Shown piece by piece: positions 58,046 through 64,000 of a stretch of DNA of 64,000 bases (position 1 is the first letter of the stretch; each line of letters begins with the position of its first letter). The notes beneath the pieces are model-generated. The model was not told the DNA's origin, did not search any database, and worked only from the letters and a program-made list of their open reading frames with translations. Both the position numbers and the translations under genes were made by a program. Origin of the DNA: Flammeovirga sp. EKP202 (GTDB lineage Bacteria; Bacteroidota; Bacteroidia; Cytophagales; Flammeovirgaceae); NCBI RefSeq assembly GCF_014534745.1, contig NZ_JACVVP010000024.1:1-64000 (forward strand), given 5' to 3'.

Positions 58046-59749
58046 TTATTTCATTCCTTCTCGCTTAAACGCTTTAAATGTATTTTTACTAATTTCTTTA
58101 TTGCTTTTTACCTCGTAGATACACGCTTTATCACTAGGTTGTAAAAAAGTTTCAAAGGTGTCATAAAATTCTTCCCTTGAGTTGACCTCCCAATGCTTTA
58201 GCCTGAATTCTTCCGCTAAATATTTTGCAGATGTTCTTTGTTCTGTTTCAAAATACTCTTCCAACTCAGGTTGTCGGACTGGTCCATCGATCATTCTAAA
58301 GATCACCCCTCCATGGTTGTTCAATAAAACAACTTTTAAATTAGAAGGAACATAGTTATTCCAAAAAGCATTTCTATCATAGAAAAAGGCGAGGTCACCT
58401 GTCAATATAAAGTGTAACTCATCTGGATTAGCTATAGCATGCCCTACAGCAGTACTTGTACTTCCATCAATTCCACTAGTGCCTCTATTGGCATAAACCT
58501 TCACATCCTCTCTTTCTACCCCAATAAAATTGGCGTATCTTACCGACATACTGTTCGCTAAGTGTAGGTTCGAATTTTCGGGAAGGGAATTAATAAGGTA
58601 ATTGACTACTTCTAATTCTGAGAAAGACAATAATTCAAAGAAATCTGCCTTCTGAGCTTTTACTCTATTATTATGTTCTTGCCAGTCGAAAAGAAATTGG
58701 TTGTAATCCTCTTCATCAAAATTAATGGCACTCAACTGATCAAAAAATAATGCCTCAGAGGAACGGATCACTTTGGTCAATGACATAAAAGGATCTGGAA
58801 CTTCTCCAGCCTCCTGTATGTGCCAATGCTCAACAGGTCGATTATTTCTTAAAAATAGTTTTAGATTTTTTGAGATAACAGACTTGCCAAACGTAATCAG
58901 TAAATCTGGTTGAAGTGCTTGATTCTCATTCGGAGTCAAAAACACATCTTGATGAACCGTAGCATTTTCTAAGTGGCCATAATTTGAAATGACATCAGAG
59001 GCTACTGGAAAAGGTAAAGATGATAAACTCTCTCCGACTTCATGATTGTACTGACCGTGTCCCGCTACAATCAGAATTTTTTGATGTGACTGTAATAAAG
59101 GTATAAGTTCTTTTTCCCAAACCTCATCTTCTATATAAGGTTCTGAACTTAACTCTTTTTGAATTCTTATAGTATTGGCATCAAAGTCGAAATGCTCCTC
59201 GGTATCAGGGTAAAATGGTTCTCTCAACGGCCAATTAATATGAATAGGACCTTGAGGATAAGCCATAGCATAATTTAATGCCTCATTAGCAATTCGCTGC
59301 TTATACCATTTTGCATCAGCATGCGACAAGTCATCTGGCATTTGGAAACTCTTCTTAATATGGTTTCCAAATATATTATTTTGACGAATGGTTTGACCAT
59401 CCCATTGATCAATCCACTCAGTAGGTCTGTCAGCAGTAATGACGATGACAGGAATACGTTGATAGTAAGCTTCGGTGATGGCTGGAGTATAATTCAAGGC
59501 CGCTGTACCTGAAGTACAAGCAATGACCACTGGAGTATTGGTTTGCTGAGCGATACCCATTGCTACAAAAGCAGCTGATCTTTCATCACTGACTGAAATG
59601 GTATTGATTTTTGGGTGCCTGGCAAAAGCTAGTGCTAAAGGTGCTACTCTTGATCCTGGTGAAAGTACTACATCTTTCACCCCCATTTCTGACAGTTGGG
59701 CTACAAACTGCCCTACCTCGTGCAATAATTCTGACTTATTGTGCCCCAT
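58046..59749 (-). CDS. menD: 2-succinyl-5-enolpyruvyl-6-hydroxy-3-cyclohexene-1-carboxylate synthase MenD
   Basis: A 567-residue ThDP-dependent enzyme of menaquinone synthesis (isochorismate plus 2-oxoglutarate). The N-terminal DVVLSPGSRVAPLALAFARHP and SDERSAAFVAMGIAQ are typical. The C-terminal ThDP motif is GDLAFFYDRNAFW followed by LNNHGGVIFRMIDG. The gap to the polyprenyl synthase gene upstream is six bases. The operon thus supplies both the ring-forming enzyme and the side-chain enzyme of the quinone. No menF, menC or menE is in the window. Confidence 0.96.
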   Translation of the reverse strand: MGHNKSELLHEVGQFVAQLSEMGVKDVVLSPGSRVAPLALAFARHPKINTISVSDERSAAFVAMGIAQQTNTPVVIACTSGTAALNYTPAITEAYYQRIPVIVITADRPTEWIDQWDGQTIRQNNIFGNHIKKSFQMPDDLSHADAKWYKQRIANEALNYAMAYPQGPIHINWPLREPFYPDTEEHFDFDANTIRIQKELSSEPYIEDEVWEKELIPLLQSHQKILIVAGHGQYNHEVGESLSSLPFPVASDVISNYGHLENATVHQDVFLTPNENQALQPDLLITFGKSVISKNLKLFLRNNRPVEHWHIQEAGEVPDPFMSLTKVIRSSEALFFDQLSAINFDEEDYNQFLFDWQEHNNRVKAQKADFFELLSFSELEVVNYLINSLPENSNLHLANSMSVRYANFIGVEREDVKVYANRGTSGIDGSTSTAVGHAIANPDELHFILTGDLAFFYDRNAFWNNYVPSNLKVVLLNNHGGVIFRMIDGPVRQPELEEYFETEQRTSAKYLAEEFRLKHWEVNSREEFYDTFETFLQPSDKACIYEVKSNKEISKNTFKAFKREGMK

Positions 59750-59755
59750 TACCTC

Positions 59756-60730
59756 TTATTTCTTTCTCTCCACAACATAAGTAATCAACTCATGCAAAGC
59801 TTGACGGTATTCTGAATCAGGTAATTCATCAAGAATTTGTCTCCCTTCCTTAATGTATTCATGCATGGTTTTTTCTGCATATTCCAAACCACCTGATTGT
59901 CTTACAAACTCAATAATCTCACGGACTACTTTCTGGTTTGTATTTTGAGTCTTTATTTTAAAAATGATTTCTCTCTTTTTTAACCATCCAGCATTGTTCA
60001 ATGCATAGATCAGAGGTAGTGTCATTTTCTTTTCTTTAATATCAATGCCAAGAGGTTTTCCAATCTCATCTGTTCCATAATCAAACAAATCGTCTTTGAT
60101 CTGAAAAGCAATACCGATTTTCTCCCCCATGAGTCGCATTTTGTCTACAATCTCCTGAGATGCTCCTGCCGATGAAGCCCCCACTGCAGTACAAGCCGCT
60201 ATCAAAGTAGCTGTCTTTTGTCTGATGATTTCAAAGTAAACATCTTCAGTGATGTCTAATCGTCTTGCTTTTTCAATCTGCATCAATTCCCCTTCACTCA
60301 TTTCACGAACGGCAGTTGACACGTATTTCAGCAATTCAAAATCTTCATTTTCAACAGACAACAATAAGCCTTTTGATAAGAGATAATCTCCCACAAGAAC
60401 GGCAGTTTTATTTTTCCATAATGCTTTAATGGAAAAGAAGCCTCTTCTGTAATCTGCATCATCTACCACATCGTCATGTACTAATGTGGCCGTGTGCAAT
60501 AATTCAATTAAAGCAGCTCCTCTGTAGGTTTGATCTATAATTTTTCCAGTTGCTCCAGCAGTCAAAAATACCATGATAGGTCTCATCTGCTTTCCTTTAC
60601 TTTTCACAATGTAGCTCATGATACGGTCTAACAGCGCTACATCGCTTTTCATAAAATAGCGGAACTTCTTTTCGAATTCAATCATTTGGTCCTTCACAGG
60701 ACGTTGAAAATCCCCTAATACCTTCGGCAT
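59756..60730 (-). CDS. Polyprenyl diphosphate synthase
   Basis: A 324-residue trans-prenyltransferase with the two aspartate-rich motifs that bind Mg-diphosphate: VHDDVVDDADYRRG (Asp86-91) and IKDDLFDYG near residue 218. It makes the isoprenoid chain, most likely the side chain of menaquinone since menD follows. Chain length is set by residues before the first motif and cannot be read reliably. It starts three bases after the rsmG stop. It is similar to IspB/HepT-type proteins, so no symbol is given. Confidence 0.95.
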   Translation of the reverse strand: MPKVLGDFQRPVKDQMIEFEKKFRYFMKSDVALLDRIMSYIVKSKGKQMRPIMVFLTAGATGKIIDQTYRGAALIELLHTATLVHDDVVDDADYRRGFFSIKALWKNKTAVLVGDYLLSKGLLLSVENEDFELLKYVSTAVREMSEGELMQIEKARRLDITEDVYFEIIRQKTATLIAACTAVGASSAGASQEIVDKMRLMGEKIGIAFQIKDDLFDYGTDEIGKPLGIDIKEKKMTLPLIYALNNAGWLKKREIIFKIKTQNTNQKVVREIIEFVRQSGGLEYAEKTMHEYIKEGRQILDELPDSEYRQALHELITYVVERKK

Positions 60731-60733
60731 ATA

Positions 60734-61378
60734 TTATTTATTCTTCGTAACTGGAACGTAAGCAATCTTTTTTGTCTCAAAGAAATCCTCCTCGTAGAGG
60801 TCTTTCATATCAAACAACTTGTATTTCTTTTTGTTTAATTTGGAGAACTCTTCTGTCAAATCTCCTCCTTTCAAACAAATAATACCGTTATTCAGCTCAT
60901 GTCCTTGTTGGAAAGCTACTTTAGATCTTACCCATCTTAAAAGCACGTCAATTCTTGTTACGGCTCTTGATACGATAAAGTCATACTCTCCATCTACTTT
61001 TTCGGCTCTCATTTGCTCCGCCTTCACATTTGTCAAACCAATTGTCTTTGCAATTTCATTGACCACGTTAACCTTCTTTGCAATAGAGTCTACAAGGTGA
61101 AACTTTACATTTGGAAAAAATATGGCTAAAGGAATTCCCGGAAATCCTCCTCCTGTCCCTACATCTAAGATTTCAGTACCTGGCTTAAACTCGATAATCT
61201 TAGCAATACTTAATGAGTGTAATACGTGACGTTCGTATAAGTTATCAATATCTTTTCTTGAAATAACATTGACCTTCTCATTCCATTCTGCATAGAGGTC
61301 TCTCAACTGTGCAAATTGATTTTTTTGTACTGAAGTTAAATCAGGAAAATATTTTTCGATAATATCTATTTGTGCCAT
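60734..61378 (-). CDS. rsmG: 16S rRNA (guanine527-N7)-methyltransferase RsmG
   Basis: A 214-residue SAM-dependent methyltransferase. ATG 61376-61378 is chosen; a TTG at 61408 would add ten residues that are not conserved-looking. The SAM motif is EILDVGTGGGFPGIPLAIFF (residues 69-88), preceded by the family motif YERHVLHSLSIAKII. YDFIVSRAV follows. It heads the three-gene operon with the polyprenyl synthase and menD. Length is normal. Confidence 0.96.
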   Translation of the reverse strand: MAQIDIIEKYFPDLTSVQKNQFAQLRDLYAEWNEKVNVISRKDIDNLYERHVLHSLSIAKIIEFKPGTEILDVGTGGGFPGIPLAIFFPNVKFHLVDSIAKKVNVVNEIAKTIGLTNVKAEQMRAEKVDGEYDFIVSRAVTRIDVLLRWVRSKVAFQQGHELNNGIICLKGGDLTEEFSKLNKKKYKLFDMKDLYEEDFFETKKIAYVPVTKNK

Positions 61379-61970
61379 AAATTTTTGTTCACTTTTCTGA
61401 AGGTCCAAATTTAAGGATATTTCAAAGGTATCTTAAAATTATTGTCGAGATTATTCCATAATATTTCTCAAATCTATGTTTTTTGGATATTCTGACTCTA
61501 AGTACCTTTAGGAATCCTAAATTTTAGAGGGAAAATTTCACTTTTTAAGGATCATTCAAGGCATTTTTGAAAATTCAATGATCAGAGACACGTCAAAATA
61601 GTTTATAAATTCATCGTTTTTTAATTAAAAATAGGTTTCAAACTCTTATTTCTGATTGCTCCAAAAGAAAATAACCTTCCGTAAATTGAAAAAAAGAGAT
61701 AGGTTATGGTGCCATTTTCTTGACAAAATACCACATGTAAACAATTTAGGTTTTGAGTCATTTTTCAACATAAAACCTTATTTCAAAAGCCATTTCCCCT
61801 CAATAACCGTTTTAGAAGAAAAGATAATGTTTCCTTTTTGAGGAATAAAAGGCATTTCCAACGTAAATTCCTTACATGCTTTATTATTCCATAATTGAAC
61901 AAAAAAGAGAAAACAGATGTAATAGATGCAAACAATCTGAATAACTGTTTTACATAAACCTAATATTATT
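61379..61970. other. 592-base intergenic region, divergent promoters
   Basis: The frames at 61656-61841 (+) and 61778-62020 (-) are short, unlike known proteins and mutually overlapping, so they are left out. The promoters of rsmG and of the STAS-like gene should be in this stretch. No repeat or strong hairpin was seen. Confidence 0.4.
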
Positions 61971-62369
61971 ATGACCAACTTTACCACGGATATCAACAGC
62001 AGAAATAATACGCTCACCATACGTATGAGGGGCTTTTTTCAACCGGATGCTTTTACAGAAAACCTTGAAAGTACGCTAAAAGATATCCAAAGTGGAAAGC
62101 CAGCGGTTGTACTATTAGATGCTCGATTCGTTAAAAGCGGATGGATGTCATCAAACCCTTGGTTAGTAAGTTGGTTTATCCCAAAAATACTACTATTGAA
62201 AGTAAAACATTTTGGAGTAATCATCGAAGACGACTGTGATCCGTTCACAAGGTTTTCGATCATCAATCTAGAACACTTACTTGAAAATGAAACCAGTTTT
62301 AAAATAAAATTATTCGAATCTCCAGAAGAAGCCGCAATTTGGGGAAGAGATAATATTAAAGCAGCATAA
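61971..62369 (+). CDS. Small STAS/SpoIIAA-like protein
   Basis: A 132-residue cytosolic protein. The pattern NNTLTIRMRGFFQPDAF, a central strand-helix AVVLLDARFVKSGW, then HFGVIIEDDC and a C-terminal ESPEEAAIWGRDN is that of SpoIIAA-like/STAS-like domains, which bind lipids or act as partner-switch proteins. The usual phosphorylated Ser was not identified. A terminator follows at 62412. The assignment rests on pattern only. Confidence 0.6.
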   Translation: MTNFTTDINSRNNTLTIRMRGFFQPDAFTENLESTLKDIQSGKPAVVLLDARFVKSGWMSSNPWLVSWFIPKILLLKVKHFGVIIEDDCDPFTRFSIINLEHLLENETSFKIKLFESPEEAAIWGRDNIKAA

Positions 62370-62411
62370 TAATTTTAAAAATATTTGGGTGGTTTATCAC
62401 AGTTATTCTGT

Positions 62412-62447
62412 GAGAGGGGTCTCTTGGTCAGAGACCTCATTTTTTTA
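62412..62447 (+). terminator. Terminator of the STAS-like gene
   Basis: GAGGGGTCTCT pairs with AGAGACCTC across TTGGTC, followed by seven T (to about 62447). It lies 43 bases past the stop. Confidence 0.88.
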
Positions 62448-62649
62448 TCTAATTTTTCTGGTCGTTTCTTGATAAGAACGTATCAAAAATGACCCTTTTT
62501 GATAGTAAGAAAACAAATGGATGCATATGCCCCCATTATAATGTGGCACACCTCAACCTTAGGAAGGTGACAATCTCAACCGGATAGAGATTCGTGAAAT
62601 TCCCTGAGAACTTGGACTCCCAAAAACAACTTTCTACATAAAAGTAGAT

Positions 62650-62691
62650 AAAGGTCAATTTTGAATATATAGTTATCAAAAATTGACCTTT
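62650..62691. repeat. Hairpin repeat (AAGGTCAATTTT), copy 2
   Basis: AAGGTCAATTTT (62651-62662) faces AAAATTGACCTT (to 62690). It is the same hairpin as at 31594-31636. A related half repeat, TATCAAAAATGACC, occurs near 62487. Confidence 0.75.
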
Positions 62692-62721
62692 ATGTTTTAA
62701 CTATCCTCTTTTTTATTTGAA

Positions 62722-62800
62722 GTTATAAGTTGGAAACTTATTCTATAGCCTAGTTCTAAGTAACGCCTGACGGCTTGATACTTAGAACAGTGGGGGGGGG
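62722..62800. repeat. Two-hairpin palindromic repeat, copy 5
   Basis: The first hairpin is ATAAGTT/AACTTAT at 62725-62741. The second is TTCTAAGTA (62754-62762) with TACTTAGAA (62779-62787) around a GCC/GGC inner stem. It ends in a run of ten G near 62792-62801, where the copy at 31662 has GGGG. It lies ten bases past the stop of the gene at 62809. Confidence 0.78.
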
Positions 62801-62808
62801 TAGGGAAT

Positions 62809-63333
62809 TTATTCCTTTAAATAAATAATATTAGGTCCACTGATATATGAAATTTTAGGATTTGACTTCTTATAAATCACATAATTATCCTTTTGATTTA
62901 TCTTTTTCCAATTTCTATTAGATTCTAAAGATCTATGATATAAACGATCTTTAACTTTATAGTCGTAGCTTAGGTTATATTCACTAACTCTAAGTTTTTC
63001 AATTTGAACTGAATCAAAATTTTCTACATCATCTATAATATGTTTATTATAAATAATTAAAGAATAACTTGGATCATCAACATTATATTTGACATATAAT
63101 TTTTCAGATGTAAACAATTCATTTGAAAAGTTTTTTCGTGTTTTATATTCAACATCATTTACATTATAAATATATACTGCGTCATTACCGATAATACCAA
63201 TAACTTTAGCTATTGTACTGTTACCATTAGCTATAATTAGCTTATCCTTTTGATTTATATGAATATAAAACAAAGCAAAACCAATTAGAATTATTGAAAT
63301 TATAGATAAACTTAACTTATCTTTTTTTTGCAT
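62809..63333 (-). CDS. Membrane-anchored protein, candidate immunity protein
   Basis: A 174-residue protein with one N-terminal membrane helix (LSLSIISIILIGFALFYI) and a polar domain outside. Segments AKVIGIIGNDAVYIYNVNDVEYKTRK and KLYVKYNVDDPSYSLIIYNKHIIDD recall DUF3592-type folds. Its middle part aligns by eye with the incomplete gene at the right edge (shared DD...I.Y/W.K.I.D...F....IE...VS pattern). It starts three bases past the end of a degraded toxin-like tail (63337). Immunity is inferred from that position only. Confidence 0.55.
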   Translation of the reverse strand: MQKKDKLSLSIISIILIGFALFYIHINQKDKLIIANGNSTIAKVIGIIGNDAVYIYNVNDVEYKTRKNFSNELFTSEKLYVKYNVDDPSYSLIIYNKHIIDDVENFDSVQIEKLRVSEYNLSYDYKVKDRLYHRSLESNRNWKKINQKDNYVIYKKSNPKISYISGPNIIYLKE

Positions 63334-63336
63334 TTC

Positions 63337-63600
63337 CTATTGTTTTAAAATTTTACTTAGTTCAGAATTCTTTGCTTTATCATTAGTATAATTTGCTGTA
63401 CCAGAAACATATATATTCATAATTTTTTCATTACCTTGAATTACTGATTCAATGCCGATTGCTTACATTTATTGCATTGGGTGCTTTTGTGTGGTTATTA
63501 CTACCTGTCCTGAATTTTTTAACTACTTTTTGTGCTGCATTACCCTCTTCTAAAATTTTGACTGACTTAGAATTCAGTAAACCTGAAGCAAAGTCAGAGA
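63337..63600 (-). pseudogene. Degraded C-terminal end of an RHS-type or other polymorphic toxin
   Basis: Two minus-strand frames join into one protein-like sequence. The first reads DFASGLLNSKSVKIL, then NAAQKVVKKFRTGSNNHTK, then APNAINVSNRH, and stops at 63449-63451. The second, one frame over, continues IESVIQGNEKIMNIYVSGT and ends SELSKILKQ at 63337. A single-base shift near 63450 would connect them. There is no start and no upstream core. It looks like the tail of a secreted toxin, now broken. Confidence 0.55.
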
Positions 63601-63603
63601 AAG

Positions 63604-63999
63604 CTATTCAATCATTTCAATGTAAGCAATTTTATTATTATCACGATTTACATAGATGATATAATCATTAAGGTTTAAGTCAAAAATAAAATTGTCTGGT
63701 GCAAGTTGATACCTCTTTATCGTCTCACCATGAACTTGATACTTAAAAAAAATAGCATTATTACCTCTCCATCTAAAATGAGATGATACTTCTATAGGTT
63801 TTATTTTGAAATATTCTTTTTTATCAAATATTGGCTTATCCCAAAAAACCCATATATCACCGATATCGTCTTTCGAAATTGCAATATTATATTTCTCACC
63901 GACACATAAATATCTATAAGGCCTACTTCTTTTTTTTCTAAAATATAGACCTCTATCAGTCCGATATTCAAGAGTTGTATTACTTCCTGTATTTATAAT
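63604..63999 (-). CDS. Partial gene at the window edge, similar to the 62809 product
   Basis: About 131 codons are open on the minus strand from the right edge to the stop at 63604-63606, with no start inside the window. Readable segments are YLCVGEKYNIAISKDDIGD, IWVFWDKPIFDKKEYF and FFKYQVHGETIKRYQLAPDN. It shares a spacing pattern with residues 85-140 of the protein at 62809, so the two may be diverged copies of one immunity-like family. The reading frame is convincing by codon use (no stops over about 400 AT-rich bases). Confidence 0.6.
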   Translation of the reverse strand: MINTGSNTTLEYRTDRGLYFRKKRSRPYRYLCVGEKYNIAISKDDIGDIWVFWDKPIFDKKEYFKIKPIEVSSHFRWRGNNAIFFKYQVHGETIKRYQLAPDNFIFDLNLNDYIIYVNRDNNKIAYIEMIE

Positions 64000-64000
64000 A

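Noticed and set aside
57912-58067. 52-residue frame starting at 57912
   Set aside because: It crosses the menD terminator and the end of menD on the other strand, with no protein-like pattern.
61656-62020. Two short frames upstream of the STAS-like gene
   Set aside because: They overlap each other or the STAS-like gene start on opposite strands and show no family features.
63459-63659. Plus-strand 66-residue frame with a hydrophobic start
   Set aside because: The opposite strand reads a toxin-like tail (KFRTGSNNHTKAPNAI) and the end of the partial edge gene, which explain this stretch better.
1-64000. tRNA or rRNA genes
   Set aside because: No cloverleaf, T-loop consensus or rRNA-like block was noticed in the intergenic regions; a tRNAscan run would be needed to exclude a tRNA fully.

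Overview
The window looks like chromosomal DNA of a marine, polysaccharide-degrading member of the Bacteroidota (Cytophagales-like; a Flammeovirga-type organism would fit, but this is inference). The reasons are AT-rich DNA, paired SusC/SusD genes, sulfatases with Cys-type maturation motifs, a hybrid two-component sensor, a giant secreted protein with a type IX secretion C-terminal domain, RHS remnants, menaquinone genes, and a near absence of Shine-Dalgarno sequences.

Layout. 1-1650: a stand-alone SIR2-like gene (possible NADase-type defence gene) bracketed by palindromic repeats. 1670-22290: a polysaccharide utilisation locus for an unidentified sulfated glycan. It holds two consecutive SusC/SusD pairs, a SusE-position lipoprotein, two sulfatases, a hybrid two-component regulator and a divergent third sulfatase, with no glycoside hydrolase in view. 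22750-30865: housekeeping genes gltD, gltB, a Crp/Fnr regulator and ttcA. 31000-34330: an accessory patch with a truncated Rpn-type nuclease, an RHS protein that has lost its 5' part, an overlapping lipoprotein gene that could encode immunity, and several short repeats. 34474-44208: a 3244-residue adhesin-like protein with three exact 795-bp tandem units. 44500-57520: mixed metabolic and envelope genes (aldo/keto reductase, outer-membrane barrel, S9 peptidase, ABM-fold protein, DUF3124 lipoprotein, HGSNAT-like acyltransferase, sodium:solute symporter, DUF2461, AraC regulator). 57980-61378: a compact rsmG, polyprenyl synthase, menD operon that links quinone side chain and ring synthesis. 61971-64000: a STAS-like protein, then a second toxin-immunity scar that runs off the right edge.

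The most unusual content lies between genes. Three families of short repeats recur. The first is an approximately 160-bp MITE-like element with inverted ends TAAGTACYAAG (five copies, one internally deleted). The second is a two-hairpin palindrome found just 3' of minus-strand genes, always in the same orientation relative to the gene, with base changes that preserve pairing. The third is an approximately 200-bp repeat lying 3' of two different sulfatase genes, again in the same orientation relative to the gene. The second family sits at the 3' ends of the SIR2 gene and of two putative immunity genes, which suggests a cassette-like role or a 3'-UTR element. All identifications were made by reading the sequence; no database search was run.
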